Below are positions 8,390 to 17,430 of a stretch of 64,000 nt of DNA, one piece after another. The notes under the pieces are model-generated. The model was not told the DNA's origin and searched no databases. It was given only the letters and a program-made list of their open reading frames with translations. How positions within the stretch are numbered: position 1 is the first letter of the stretch; every line of letters starts with the position of its first letter. Origin of the DNA: UBA1672 sp051967755 (GTDB lineage: Bacteria; Pseudomonadota; Alphaproteobacteria; Micavibrionales; Micavibrionaceae); the NCBI GenBank assembly GCA_051967755.1, contig JBQDYD010000004.1, positions 62,001-126,000 of the forward strand, given 5' to 3'. The translations under genes and the position numbers were made by a program.

Positions 8390-9586
8390 ATGGAACAATC
8401 AGCTTACAATTATTGTGCTTTACCGCTTGCGCCTTATGCATCAAAGCCTGAGGACACGCTGGGGCGTGTTCACGCCGAGCCGGAAAGCCGCCACCGCACA
8501 CCGTTTCAACGCGACCGTGACCGTATTATCCATTCCAGTGCGTTCCGCCGTCTGAAATATAAAACACAAGTGTTCGTCTATCATGAGGGGGATCATTACC
8601 GTACGCGCCTGACCCATACATTAGAGGTCGCGCAGATTACCCGTACATTGGCACGCGCCTTTATGGTGAATGAGGACCTGGCGGAGACCATCGCCCTTGC
8701 GCATGATATGGGGCACACGCCCTTTGCCCATATCGGCGAAGATTTCCTAAAACAAGCAATGGAGCCGTATGGCCGTTTTGAACATAACGACCAATCTTTG
8801 CGCGTTTTAACAACATTAGAGCGTAAATACCCGAAATGGAACGGATTAAACCTGACATGGGAAACATTGGAAGGGGTGATTAAGCATAACGGCCCCGTGA
8901 CCGAGGAACCGCACATCGCCGCGCGTGAGTTGCAAAAGCAAATGGATATGCGCCTTGATACTTATGCCTCGATTGAGGCGCAGGTGGCGGCGTTGTCTGA
9001 TGATATTGCCTATAATAACCATGACGTAGAAGACGGTATACGCGCCGGATTGTTTTCTATTGAGGATTTAGAAGAAGTTCCTTTGTTATCAAGGGTGTTA
9101 AAAGATGTTCGTGATGCGTATCCGGGGATAGAGGATCGCTATCTGATACAAGAAACCAAGCGCGATATGATCGGTGTTATGGTCGATGATGTTTTGCGGG
9201 AAACAAAAAAGAACCTTGGCGAAGTAAAACCCGAATCGCCGGAGGATATCCGCACGGCAGGGCGTCAATTGGTGTGTTTCTCTGATGGAATGCTCGAAGA
9301 TGTGCAGATTCTCAGGCGTTTTCTGTTTAAACGCATGTATGGGCACTACACGATAAACCGAATCAGATTGAAGGTTGAGAAGATCATCGGGGAGCTTTTT
9401 GCAGCTTTCCACAAGAATTATAAGCTTATGCCTGACAACTGGCAGGAGCGCGTCGAGAACAATGAAGCGGTAGAGGATGAGCAGCTAAGAGCCAGAATCG
9501 TGGCCGACTATATTGCGGGAATGACCGACCGATACGCCATTCGAGAGCATGAAAGGCTCTTTGACCTTTATTGGGATTTGCGGTAG
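8390..9586 (+). CDS. dgt: dGTPase-like HD phosphohydrolase
   Basis: Deoxyguanosinetriphosphate triphosphohydrolase-like protein (HD superfamily), which cuts dNTPs to deoxynucleoside and tripolyphosphate. The N-terminal HRTPFQRDRDRIIHSSAFRRL block and RTRLTHTLEVAQ (His76) precede the metal site HDMGHTPFAHIGED (His105, Asp106). The Asp in SDDIAYNNHDVEDG follows. Its 398 residues match the alphaproteobacterial dgt type 2 length. It is divergent from erpA, the arrangement common in Alphaproteobacteria. The ATG at 8390 gives a start in line with homologues. Confidence 0.93.
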   Translation: MEQSAYNYCALPLAPYASKPEDTLGRVHAEPESRHRTPFQRDRDRIIHSSAFRRLKYKTQVFVYHEGDHYRTRLTHTLEVAQITRTLARAFMVNEDLAETIALAHDMGHTPFAHIGEDFLKQAMEPYGRFEHNDQSLRVLTTLERKYPKWNGLNLTWETLEGVIKHNGPVTEEPHIAARELQKQMDMRLDTYASIEAQVAALSDDIAYNNHDVEDGIRAGLFSIEDLEEVPLLSRVLKDVRDAYPGIEDRYLIQETKRDMIGVMVDDVLRETKKNLGEVKPESPEDIRTAGRQLVCFSDGMLEDVQILRRFLFKRMYGHYTINRIRLKVEKIIGELFAAFHKNYKLMPDNWQERVENNEAVEDEQLRARIVADYIAGMTDRYAIREHERLFDLYWDLR

Positions 9587-9674
9587 GTAATTTTATACAC
9601 GTTTCATTTTCTGAACACGTTCGCCGTTTATCATAAATCAGGCTTAATTGCGTAAAAATTGAGGATTTCCAGCC

Positions 9675-10790
9675 ATGAGTCAGGACGATCAGCTCCACCA
9701 ATACGGATACGACCATTATTTGAAAGCACCGAAAAGGTCGCGGGTTAAACCACAAAGCTATCGCAGTGGTAAAACAAGCATTTTACGACGTTTTCAAAGC
9801 CCCACCGTGGCAACAGTAATTTTAATGGCTGCGGCTGTTTTGTTTGTGACTGTTGTGTTTTCAACATATCCTGACAGTAAATCTAAGGTCGAAATTCCTA
9901 TCGTTAAGGCGGACCTTAGCCCTGTTAAAGAAGCGCCGCGTGATGTCGGCGGTATGAGCATTCCGAATAAAAAGAGTACAATTCTGGCGCGCGCGAATAA
10001 GCCATCTATTCAAGATGAGCAAAACCGCATTGAAAATTTGCTGGCACGCAAAAAAGAAGAAGCCCCGATGAGCCGTGAAGATGCGATTAAATCAACACAA
10101 GCCGCCGGCCTTGTTATCCCTGAAAGTTCCGACTTAGTTTCTGTAATCGAAGATAATCAGATTATGCCATCGGGCGTTGAGGATGATATCGCCTCTATTG
10201 AGGGCGATGAAGCTGCGCCGGGCAAAGCGGACATGATTGTTGCCGATGTTAAGCCATTGGTTGAAGATCAACCCAAACAGCCCAAAGCGTCAGAGATCCT
10301 GCAAAAGATCGGGTCATCAAAAGCAGATAAAGAGGGCGTAGCAACAGATGAATTTTCGCAGAAAGTGGCCTCTGCGGCCATTCGTTCCAAGCCGCGCTAT
10401 GCAAAGCCTGTGACCCAAGCTAAAGCCGATAAAACACCTGAAACGATTGATTATGTGCGCAGTGTTTTGAATAAGGATGAGAATCCTTCTGTTCAAAATA
10501 TTGAACCTGCCGCCGGCGCCGCAACATCTGCAAAGCAATTACAGTCCGGTTCTTACTTCGTGCAGCTTGCGAGCATTACCGACCCTGCAAGAGCCGCAGG
10601 CGAATGGAAAAAGATGCAGGATAAATACGGCGTTCTGTCTGTGTCTAAGTTCCGCATTCAGGAAGCGTCATTAAGCAACGGAAAGTTTTATCGCATACAG
10701 GCCGGGCCGATGAGTAAGTCTGACGCAAACCGCATTTGTAATGCCCTAAAACAAGCCAAAAAGCCCGGAGGGTGCCTTGTCGTCCAATAG
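9675..10790 (+). CDS. SPOR-domain membrane protein
   Basis: Bitopic inner-membrane protein: a basic N-terminal cytoplasmic part (1-42), one membrane segment (about 43-64), a long Pro/Lys/Glu-rich periplasmic linker (65-285) and a C-terminal SPOR domain (about 290-371; SYFVQLASITDPARA through FYRIQAGP and the final CNALK). SPOR domains bind denuded septal peptidoglycan, so the protein is probably recruited to the division site. GAGGAT lies upstream of the ATG. Its end overlaps nagZ by 14 bases. The order SPOR-nagZ-scpA is typical for Alphaproteobacteria, so the gene heads this operon. Confidence 0.9.
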   Translation: MSQDDQLHQYGYDHYLKAPKRSRVKPQSYRSGKTSILRRFQSPTVATVILMAAAVLFVTVVFSTYPDSKSKVEIPIVKADLSPVKEAPRDVGGMSIPNKKSTILARANKPSIQDEQNRIENLLARKKEEAPMSREDAIKSTQAAGLVIPESSDLVSVIEDNQIMPSGVEDDIASIEGDEAAPGKADMIVADVKPLVEDQPKQPKASEILQKIGSSKADKEGVATDEFSQKVASAAIRSKPRYAKPVTQAKADKTPETIDYVRSVLNKDENPSVQNIEPAAGAATSAKQLQSGSYFVQLASITDPARAAGEWKKMQDKYGVLSVSKFRIQEASLSNGKFYRIQAGPMSKSDANRICNALKQAKKPGGCLVVQ

Positions 10791-11787
10791 AGATTATTCA
10801 CATGGGGCAGATGGTGCACTGGCGTGCATATTTTCTGTTTCAGGTGAAACGCTAACCGATCGAGAAATCTCTGTTTTTAAAGATTCTGATCCTCTTGGGT
10901 TTATTCTCTTTAAACGTAATTGTGAAAATCCCGAACAGGTTAAATCGCTGGTCGATCAACTAAAAGAGACTGTCGGGCGTGATTGTCCGATTCTGATCGA
11001 TCAAGAAGGCGGCCGTGTGCAGCGTTTGCGCCCGCCGCATTGGCGTGAATATAGCCCGATGAAGGTTTTTGGTGATTTGTACCGCGAAGACCCTGAGGCC
11101 GCGCTGGAGCAGCTTCGTTTTGAAACGCTCAGGCTCTCAGAGGAGCTTGTAGAGCTTGGTATTAATGTTGATTGCGCGCCTGTGCTTGATCTGATTTTCG
11201 ATGGGGCGCACGATATTGTCGGTGATCGTTCTTTTTCAGATGATCCTGATATTGTTTACAGGCTTGGCCTATCGGTATGCAGACATTTTCTGAGCGCAGG
11301 CATCACACCGATTATCAAACATATCCCGGGGCATGGCCGCGCCCTTGCCGATAGCCATCTTGAATTGCCGCATGTTGATGCGGATTATGATGATTTGTCA
11401 AAGCTGGATTTCGCACCGTTTCGCGCCATCGCAAAATCTGAGGTCGGGCAGGCCGTATGGGCGATGACTGCGCATATGACTTATCAGGCGCTTGAAACAG
11501 ATATCCCGATGTCTTTATCTGCGGATTCCATTACCAAAGTTATTCGCGATGATATCGGTTTTGATGGCGTTTTAATCTGCGATGATCTGGATATGAAAGC
11601 CTTGGATGCCTATGGCACGGTCTCTGACAAAGCGAACAAAGCGATCGCGGCGGGGTGCGATTTGGGGCTGTATTGCGCGGGTGAGATCGAAAAAATGGAA
11701 GAATTGGCGGAAAACCTGCCTAAAATGAGCGAAAAAGCACTAAAAAGATTGAAAAATGCCGCGATTTTCCAGAATATGGAAGTCTGA
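10777..11787 (+). CDS. nagZ: Beta-N-acetylhexosaminidase NagZ
   Basis: Family GH3 glucosaminidase that removes GlcNAc from anhydromuropeptides in the cytoplasm during peptidoglycan recycling. Family motifs are LIDQEGGRVQRL (73-84), KHIPGHGRALADSH (181-194, with the catalytic-loop His194) and ICDDLDMK, where Asp269 is the expected nucleophile. The start appears to be TTG at 10777, with GGAGGG a few bases upstream inside the end of the SPOR gene. The overlap of 14 bases implies coupling. The product has 336 residues, the normal length. The TGATG junction links it to scpA. Confidence 0.93.
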   Translation: MSSNRDYSHGADGALACIFSVSGETLTDREISVFKDSDPLGFILFKRNCENPEQVKSLVDQLKETVGRDCPILIDQEGGRVQRLRPPHWREYSPMKVFGDLYREDPEAALEQLRFETLRLSEELVELGINVDCAPVLDLIFDGAHDIVGDRSFSDDPDIVYRLGLSVCRHFLSAGITPIIKHIPGHGRALADSHLELPHVDADYDDLSKLDFAPFRAIAKSEVGQAVWAMTAHMTYQALETDIPMSLSADSITKVIRDDIGFDGVLICDDLDMKALDAYGTVSDKANKAIAAGCDLGLYCAGEIEKMEELAENLPKMSEKALKRLKNAAIFQNMEV

Positions 11788-12620
11788 TGAGTAATGAGCA
11801 AATAATAGAGCAAGATAATGCAAAGGGCGCCGTGATCGCCGCCCAAGTGCAGAACAGCAAGGGGGATGATGTAGATCAGCTCCTGCTTAATCTTGACGGC
11901 TATGAAGGGCCGATTGATGTCTTGCTTGAGATGTCTCGCAATCAGAAAGTTGATCTGGCCAAAATCTCTATCCTACAACTTGTGCGGCAATATCTTGAAT
12001 TCATTGAGCGCGCGAAGCAACGCAATCTGGAATTGGCCGCGGAATATCTGGTGATGGCCGCGTGGATGGCGTATCTGAAATCCCGATTGTTTTTGCCTAA
12101 AGATGAAACGGATGATGAGCCGAGCGCCGAAGACATGGCGGAGGCATTGCAATTTCAGCTGCGCCGTCTGGAGGCCATGCAAAATGCCGCCGCGATGTTA
12201 ATGGAGCGCCCAAAACTGGGGCAAGATATTTTCGCCCGCGGTCAACCCGAAGAGGTCGAGGAGCGCGTTACCACGCAGTGGCGCGTAAGTTTGTTTGATT
12301 TGTTGCAAGCCTATGGCGCGATTGAACGCCGCAAAGAAGACGATAATTACGATTTACCGACATTCCAACTCATGTCAACTGAGCGCGCCATGAGCCGTTT
12401 AGAAGAGATGCTAGGTGCATTACCGAAAAAAGGCCAGAACAGCGTATGGGCGACATTACACAGCTTTGTGCCCGATGAATCGCAGGAAGATATCCTTTAT
12501 GCGCGCTCTGCTTTGGCATCAACATTTACGGCAGGTTTGGAAATGGCCAAGCAAGGGCACTTGGAATTCAGGCAGGAGGGGCTGTTTAAGCCAGTATATA
12601 TGCGCAAAAGAGGTGCGTAA
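11787..12620 (+). CDS. scpA: Segregation and condensation protein A
   Basis: Kleisin subunit of the SMC-ScpAB condensin, acting on the nucleoid. The N-terminal YEGPIDVLLEMSRNQKVDLAKISI (positions about 33-57) is the signature SMC-neck binding region and the C-terminal winged-helix part follows. An acidic linker (DETDDEPSAED) sits near residue 112. The start overlaps the nagZ stop (TGATG), so translation is coupled. Its partner scpB is two genes downstream, separated by a small membrane protein, which is unusual because scpA and scpB are normally adjacent. Confidence 0.93.
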   Translation: MSNEQIIEQDNAKGAVIAAQVQNSKGDDVDQLLLNLDGYEGPIDVLLEMSRNQKVDLAKISILQLVRQYLEFIERAKQRNLELAAEYLVMAAWMAYLKSRLFLPKDETDDEPSAEDMAEALQFQLRRLEAMQNAAAMLMERPKLGQDIFARGQPEEVEERVTTQWRVSLFDLLQAYGAIERRKEDDNYDLPTFQLMSTERAMSRLEEMLGALPKKGQNSVWATLHSFVPDESQEDILYARSALASTFTAGLEMAKQGHLEFRQEGLFKPVYMRKRGA

Positions 12621-13019
12621 ATGGCCGCGCGCTTATTCAAAGATAATGAATTTTTAGAAACTCTGCTTGGTGTTTTCGGCGTTCCCGATTTTGCTTTTGA
12701 ATTTGCCGATCCCGTTGTTTTTCTTTATGCCGTCATTTTTAGTGAGCATCTGTTTGTTTTGGTGTTATCTGTTGTTCTGTGGACGGGACGGCTGTTTTTT
12801 ACCTCATATCGGGATACGCGAACCTCTGATAAAATGAAGGGTGGGGGATCGTCAAAAGGGGATATATTAACGCATCAATATAGTGATATAAGTTCTATGT
12901 CCGGCGGAGGTAAGGAAAAAAAATCATCATGGTTCGGGGCGGTGTTTAAAGGGTTTATTTTGCCTGTGATTGTCATTTATATTGCGATTTCGGCATCACT
13001 TTATTTGGTGTATGGTTAA
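12621..13019 (+). CDS. Small membrane protein between scpA and scpB
   Basis: A 132-residue protein with two hydrophobic stretches (about 30-58 and 109-130) joined by a Gly/Ser/Lys-rich loop. It begins on the base after the scpA stop and runs to the scpB start, so it is firmly part of the operon. I recognise no family. Its position inside the scp-tat operon, with two other small membrane proteins further on, suggests envelope rather than chromosome function. It may simply be a lineage-specific insertion. The ATG at 12621 is the only start that fits. Confidence 0.7.
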   Translation: MAARLFKDNEFLETLLGVFGVPDFAFEFADPVVFLYAVIFSEHLFVLVLSVVLWTGRLFFTSYRDTRTSDKMKGGGSSKGDILTHQYSDISSMSGGGKEKKSSWFGAVFKGFILPVIVIYIAISASLYLVYG

Positions 13020-13023
13020 GTTT

Positions 13024-13701
13024 ATGGATTCCAAAGAATATCAGATCAGACTGTTAGAGGCGCTTTTATTTGCGTCGAGTGAGCCGTTGAGCATCGCGCA
13101 GCTCTCAACCCATATGCCTGAGGATACTGATTTCAAAACATTATTGAATGATCTGCAGTCGCAATATGCGGCGCGCGGCGTTCATTTGGTGAATATTGAG
13201 AATAAATGGGCGTTTCGAACCGCGCCTGATTTAGCAGAAGATCTAAGCGTTGAGCGTCATGTGCATAAGAAGCTCTCTCGCGCGGCGATGGAAACATTAT
13301 CGATCATTGCCTACCATCAGCCTGTAACGCGGGCGGAGATTGAAAATATCCGCGGTGTTAGCGCGCATAAGGGGACGCTGGATGTTTTAATTGAAATGGG
13401 CTGGGTGAAGCCCGGGCGCAGGCGTGAAACAATCGGCCGCCCGTTAACGTGGGTTACAACATCGGATTTCCTTGATCACTTCTCATTAGAGAGTTTAACC
13501 GATCTGCCGGGTATGGATGAAATGAAGGCATCAGGCCTGCTTGATCGTCGCCCGGCCATCGAAACCATTCATCAGGATGACTTGTTCGGCACAGGGGATG
13601 CATTGCCTGAAGGGGACGAAGAAGAGCACGAAGATGAATACGAGGCAGGCGGTGACATAAGCGATCAGGGGATGTTGCAGGAAGAGGATATTCAGGCATG
13701 A
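13024..13701 (+). CDS. scpB: Segregation and condensation protein B
   Basis: Winged-helix partner of ScpA in the SMC complex. LLEALLFASSEPLSIAQL near the N-terminus and ALSIIAYHQP-type (METLSIIAYHQPVTRAEIENIRG) sequence in the middle are the family signatures, and IGRPLTWVTT follows. The frame extends upstream to 12970, but homologues start at the ATG at 13024 (MDSKEYQIRLL). ATG 13012, overlapping the previous stop, is an alternative; neither has a strong SD. The C-terminus ends in an acidic tail (about residues 190-225). The stop overlaps the next small gene as ATGA. Confidence 0.92.
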   Translation: MDSKEYQIRLLEALLFASSEPLSIAQLSTHMPEDTDFKTLLNDLQSQYAARGVHLVNIENKWAFRTAPDLAEDLSVERHVHKKLSRAAMETLSIIAYHQPVTRAEIENIRGVSAHKGTLDVLIEMGWVKPGRRRETIGRPLTWVTTSDFLDHFSLESLTDLPGMDEMKASGLLDRRPAIETIHQDDLFGTGDALPEGDEEEHEDEYEAGGDISDQGMLQEEDIQA

Positions 13702-13841
13702 GTATAATCGCCGTTGTGATTTTAGTTGCATTTCTGTGTAGTATTGCGTTACTTGCGGTGGTTAGTAATGCAAAGCCTTCCGGGCCGAAGGATGATGATC
13801 AAGAAAACGACCGGAATAAAGAAAACGAAAAGGAAGAATAG
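13698..13841 (+). CDS. 47-residue single-pass membrane protein
   Basis: A short gene, below usual calling limits. It starts with ATG overlapping the scpB stop (ATGA) and ends 2 bases before tatA. The product has one hydrophobic helix (about residues 3-23, MSIIAVVILVAFLC...) followed by a very charged Asp/Glu/Lys tail with no Cys or His. The exact packing between scpB and tatA and the clean helix-plus-charged-tail composition argue that it is translated. It has the general layout of a TatA-like or TatE-like protein but lacks the TatA hinge Phe-Gly motif. I would not call it a Tat subunit. Confidence 0.6.
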   Translation: MSIIAVVILVAFLCSIALLAVVSNAKPSGPKDDDQENDRNKENEKEE

Positions 13842-13843
13842 AC

Positions 13844-14071
13844 ATGGCACCAAGTGCAGTACAAATACTGATTATTGTTTTGATTGTTATGATCCTGTTT
13901 GGTGCAGGGCGTATTCCGAATATCATGGAAAATCTGGCCAAAGGCGTCACAAGCTTTAAAAAAGGTCTGAAAGACGAAGATGAAAATCAAAAAGCAATTG
14001 AGCGCGCAAAACAGGATGAAAAAGCATCTGATGCGGTGATTGAGGTTAAAGACGAGTCCAAAGAGCCTTAG
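13844..14071 (+). CDS. tatA: Twin-arginine translocase subunit TatA
   Basis: Pore-forming Tat subunit. A short N-terminal periplasmic part, one membrane helix (about 6-20), the FGAGRIPNIMENLAKGV hinge and amphipathic helix (19-35) and a charged C-terminal tail make 75 residues, normal for TatA. The family has Phe-Gly followed by a Pro in the hinge, both visible here. It precedes tatB and tatC, but a 138-residue membrane protein lies between tatA and tatB. The complex exports folded proteins with RR signals, such as the SDR at 2621-3613. Confidence 0.92.
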   Translation: MAPSAVQILIIVLIVMILFGAGRIPNIMENLAKGVTSFKKGLKDEDENQKAIERAKQDEKASDAVIEVKDESKEP

Positions 14072-14074
14072 GCC

Positions 14075-14491
14075 ATGCTCCCTGAAATCATAATGCCCTG
14101 GTGGGCAGGATTATATTTGTTGGTCGCACTTATTGTTTTTGCGATGAGTTGGAGCGTTGATGCGGCGCGCACCCACAATAATATTGTGGCATCGTCATTA
14201 TCACTTTTTACAATCTGCGTTTCTGTTTTGGGTTTTTTTAATCAGGAAATCGCAGGGTTTTTTGGGCTTATGATTATTCCTATGGTCGGGATTGGTGTCT
14301 ATTGGGAATATATAAGATCGGTTAGGGAGACGGATTTAGCACAAAAGATGCTGGATGATGATCCGGAGCTTACACAAGGTCAAAGAGAAGTGTTGCTCAA
14401 CGTTGCCATGGTTTTTAATGGATTAATTATTGTTCCGGGCTATGTTGCCGGACTTATTTTGTGCTTTAATGCGCTGTCGAATTTATTTTAG
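14075..14491 (+). CDS. Small polytopic membrane protein inside tat operon
   Basis: A 138-residue protein with about four hydrophobic helices (near 8-28, 38-57, 60-82 and 108-135) and a short acidic loop (ETDLAQKMLDDDPELTQGQRE). It begins 3 bases after tatA and ends 30 bases before tatB. I do not recognise the family. Tat genes are normally contiguous, so a conserved membrane protein between tatA and tatB would be notable. It could be a Tat accessory factor or a lineage-specific insertion. Sequence alone does not decide. Confidence 0.7.
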   Translation: MLPEIIMPWWAGLYLLVALIVFAMSWSVDAARTHNNIVASSLSLFTICVSVLGFFNQEIAGFFGLMIIPMVGIGVYWEYIRSVRETDLAQKMLDDDPELTQGQREVLLNVAMVFNGLIIVPGYVAGLILCFNALSNLF

Positions 14492-14521
14492 TCGATGTTC
14501 TTTACGTAGAGATAGATCAAT

Positions 14522-14881
14522 ATGCTGGATTTTGGTTGGCCAGAACTATTCTTAATCATCGCGGTTGCAATTCTTGTGATCGGGCCGGATGAAATACCCG
14601 TGGTGATGGTGACACTTGGGCGTGTGATGCGCCGACTAAGTTATGTTCGTTATGCAATTTCTCAGCAATTCGAAGATGTGATGCGCGATGCGGATCTGGA
14701 TGATATCCGCAAGAGTGTTAATTTTGAGGCAAAAGATGAACACGGCAACGACATAGAATTCGACGAGGCCGCAGCAGACGAAGAATATGCGATGGGTTTT
14801 GATGGTGAGTATTCCAAAATAGATGAAGCAGATGATGCGGATGCTGACGGGGAAGAGCAGGAGGACAAAAAAGATGTCTGA
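14522..14881 (+). CDS. tatB: Twin-arginine translocase subunit TatB
   Basis: TatB forms the signal-peptide receptor with TatC. MLDFGWPELFLIIAVAILVIGPDEIP gives the short N-terminus with the conserved Glu8 (WPEL), the membrane helix and the GP(D/E)xLP-type hinge. The amphipathic helix (VTLGRVMRRLSYVRYAISQQ) is followed by an acidic tail. At 119 residues it is a little short for TatB but clearly longer in its helix than TatA. It overlaps the tatC start by 8 bases. Confidence 0.9.
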   Translation: MLDFGWPELFLIIAVAILVIGPDEIPVVMVTLGRVMRRLSYVRYAISQQFEDVMRDADLDDIRKSVNFEAKDEHGNDIEFDEAAADEEYAMGFDGEYSKIDEADDADADGEEQEDKKDV

Positions 14882-15677
14882 TCAGCCACAGCCGGATGAA
14901 AATGAAAATATGCATTCTGAAGCAAAACCGATTGTTTCGCACTTGGTTGAGTTACGCGCCAGAGTGTTATGGGTATTGGTAATAATGGTTCTGGGAACCA
15001 CTGTCAGCTTTATTTTCGTCGATAATATCTATAGCTTTCTTGTGCAACCGCTTGCTGATGCAATGAATGAAAACGATACAAATCGGTTGATATATACCGG
15101 TCTGACCGAAGCATTCTTTACCTATCTGAAAGTTTCCTTTTTTTCCGGTATCTTCCTGACCTTTCCTATGCTTTTACTTCAAATTTGGGTTTTTATCGCG
15201 CCGGGGCTTTATAAAAATGAAAAAAAGGCGTTTTTACCGTTTCTGATTGCGACACCGGTGTTGTTTTTTGCTGGTGGGGCGTGTGTTTATTATGTTGTTC
15301 TGCCGATGGCGTGGCCATTTTTCCTTAGTTTTCAATCTTCTGGCACGGATATGGCGTTGCCGATCCAGCTTGAGGCGCGTGTCAGTGAGTATTTAGACCT
15401 GATTATGACCTTAATATTTGCATTTGGCTTATGCTTTCAACTGCCTGTTTTCCTTACATTAATGGGGCGCGCCGGTTTGGTCACCGCAGATTTTCTGGCA
15501 GATAAGCGCAAATATGCCGTTATTATTACTTTTATTATTGCCGCATTTTTAACTCCGCCCGATATGATTTCGCAGGTGCTGCTCGCAATACCGATATTGC
15601 TGCTCTATGAACTGTCAATTTTCCTAATCAGGAGGTCCGTGCCCGCTCATGACGCAAACACCGATAGAAAAATATAA
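14874..15677 (+). CDS. tatC: Twin-arginine translocase subunit TatC
   Basis: Six-helix core of the Tat receptor. The N-terminal segment with HLVELRARVLWVL is the family signature that contacts the RR motif. The central FLPFLIATPVLFFAGGACVYYVVLP and the late FIIAAFLTPPDMISQ are also typical. The frame opens at 14823, but the ATG at 14874 has AGGAGG 9 bases upstream, inside tatB, and gives about 267 residues. The C-terminus overlaps the zapE start by 29 bases, so tatA-tatC and zapE are one transcript. Confidence 0.94.
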   Translation: MSDQPQPDENENMHSEAKPIVSHLVELRARVLWVLVIMVLGTTVSFIFVDNIYSFLVQPLADAMNENDTNRLIYTGLTEAFFTYLKVSFFSGIFLTFPMLLLQIWVFIAPGLYKNEKKAFLPFLIATPVLFFAGGACVYYVVLPMAWPFFLSFQSSGTDMALPIQLEARVSEYLDLIMTLIFAFGLCFQLPVFLTLMGRAGLVTADFLADKRKYAVIITFIIAAFLTPPDMISQVLLAIPILLLYELSIFLIRRSVPAHDANTDRKI

Positions 15678-16761
15678 TGCGCTGATAGCCAGTGGAGAAA
15701 TCCATGAGGATGCCGCGCAACTGGCGGCTATTAAAGAATTGCAGCGTTTATATGATGACCTTTTAAAAGATGAGGCCGCGCCGAAGCAGAGCTTCTTTCA
15801 GCGCATTACAGGGCGCGGCGGAGACGTGGAAGACACCACCCCGCGCGGTGTTTATATGCATGGCGGCGTAGGGCGCGGAAAATCAATGCTGATGGATTTG
15901 TTTTTTGACTGTCTGCCTGAAACATGTAAGAAACGCCGCGTTCATTTCCACGAATTTATGATTGAGGTGCATGATTATATTAACACCCGAAGCGCGGATG
16001 ACAGTGTAAAGGGTATTGTGGATCAGGCCTTGCCGTCTTTGGCAGAGATCATTGCAAGAAAGTCACGCATATTATGCTTTGATGAATTTCATGTCGTGGA
16101 CATCACGGATGCGATGATTTTAGGCCGTCTGTTTAAGATTTTGTTTGAGCGTGACGTCGTTGTTGTCGCGACCAGTAACTGGGACCCGGATGATTTATAT
16201 AAAGACGGATTGCAACGCGATCGCTTTACGCCATTTATTAAGTTACTGAAAACAAAGGTTAATGAGATACATTTGGATAGTCCGAATGACTACCGTACGA
16301 TGGGGGTGCAGATTGAGGGGACATACTTTACGCCCATCAATCGCAATACGAATGCAACGTTAGATAAAATCTTTGATCTTTTGACAGAGGGCGCTGCGGC
16401 AGGGCAAGACACGTTCAATGTCAAAGGCCGTGAAATTAAGGTTGATAAAGCTGTAAACGGTGTTGCCCGCTTTACCTTTTCCCAGCTGTGTGAACGCCCG
16501 CATGGTGCGGAGGATTATCTTGAGGTTGCACGGCGTTATCATACGGTGTTTTTAGAAGGGGTGCCGAAGCTCTCCTATGATCGAAGAAATGAGGCGAAAC
16601 GCCTGATGAATTTGATTGATGCCCTGTATGAGGCGCGCGTGCGCGTTATTATTTCTGCCGCTGCTACGCCTGATCGGTTATATTTAGGTAAGGATCATGC
16701 CTATGAGTTTGAGCGCACAGTGTCGCGTTTACTGGAAATGCAAAGTGAAGGATATCCTTGA
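15649..16761 (+). CDS. zapE: AFG1/ZapE-family ATPase
   Basis: P-loop ATPase of the AFG1/ZapE family, linked to cell division in E. coli and to mitochondrial quality control for AFG1. Walker A GGVGRGKS lies at 72-79 and Walker B ILCFDEFHV at 141-149. Other family blocks are RRVHFHEFM and the TSNWDPDDLYKDGLQRDRFTPFI segment. The C-terminal ATPDRLY...FERTVSRLLEMQS is also standard. Length 370 is normal. It overlaps tatC by 29 bases and ends the operon. In many Alphaproteobacteria zapE sits near sdh or mdh genes; here mdh follows 670 bases later. Confidence 0.92.
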   Translation: MTQTPIEKYNALIASGEIHEDAAQLAAIKELQRLYDDLLKDEAAPKQSFFQRITGRGGDVEDTTPRGVYMHGGVGRGKSMLMDLFFDCLPETCKKRRVHFHEFMIEVHDYINTRSADDSVKGIVDQALPSLAEIIARKSRILCFDEFHVVDITDAMILGRLFKILFERDVVVVATSNWDPDDLYKDGLQRDRFTPFIKLLKTKVNEIHLDSPNDYRTMGVQIEGTYFTPINRNTNATLDKIFDLLTEGAAAGQDTFNVKGREIKVDKAVNGVARFTFSQLCERPHGAEDYLEVARRYHTVFLEGVPKLSYDRRNEAKRLMNLIDALYEARVRVIISAAATPDRLYLGKDHAYEFERTVSRLLEMQSEGYP

Positions 16762-16834
16762 TCGTGTGTGAATTTGGTACTACGATCCCTGATAATAATA
16801 TAAAATTAAAGTGTGGTTTTTAACGGAGGTGTAG

Positions 16835-17245
16835 ATGCAAAGATTATTCTCTATTTTGTTATTGTGTATGTTGGCCGGTCCTGTATATGCGCAAAATGGC
16901 TCTATGTTAGAGGAAGGTGAGGAGATCCGCGTCCTTGAAGAGCAGGACTTTGACGATATTGCAACGATGTTGAAGTTAGAGGAATCTATACCGGTTGCGG
17001 AAGATAACTGTATTCGTGTTCGTAAGAAAAAAGATATATGCATATGTGAAAACGCGCATTTATATGATGAATATTCTGAAGCTCTTGAGGCTTTAAGGGC
17101 GCGCCATCCTGAGTGGGAGAACCAGACTTTTTCTTATAATTTCTACCAAGGCGGTGTGACCTATGAGGGCCGGGAATCATATAGTTCATTTCAAAGCTTT
17201 GTCGACAGGGTGCTTCAATATGATTGTGAGCAAATGGAATATTAA
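16835..17245 (+). CDS. Small secreted hypothetical protein
   Basis: A 136-residue protein with a clear Sec signal peptide (hydrophobic 3-15, likely cleavage after VYA at about residue 19). The mature part is acidic at first, then has a Cys-rich centre (DNCIRVRKKKDICICEN) and aromatic-rich C-terminus. No family is recognised. GGAGG lies about 6 bases before the ATG, a strong site. It stands alone between zapE and mdh. Confidence 0.65.
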   Translation: MQRLFSILLLCMLAGPVYAQNGSMLEEGEEIRVLEEQDFDDIATMLKLEESIPVAEDNCIRVRKKKDICICENAHLYDEYSEALEALRARHPEWENQTFSYNFYQGGVTYEGRESYSSFQSFVDRVLQYDCEQMEY

Positions 17246-17430
17246 GCGGGCGTGTCTCTGAATAAAATCTCATCGCGCGATTCCATCATATAGAAGCGCA
17301 ATTTCTATTATTTCTATGTACGACCGGATGTTGTGTACGCGAAGAATGAGCAATCCTCTTGCTCGTGACGTGCAAAAACGCTATGTCTTTAAGATAGAAT
17401 TTTTATCTAACCTTGAAGGGGATATACATT

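Noticed and set aside
8596..8916. Long antisense open frames, for example within dgt, sucA and sucC
   Set aside because: They lie fully inside well-supported genes, lack SD sites and have no recognisable domains.
13698..13841. Second TatA/TatE-like subunit
   Set aside because: It has one helix and a charged tail but lacks the Phe-Gly hinge and amphipathic helix of TatA.
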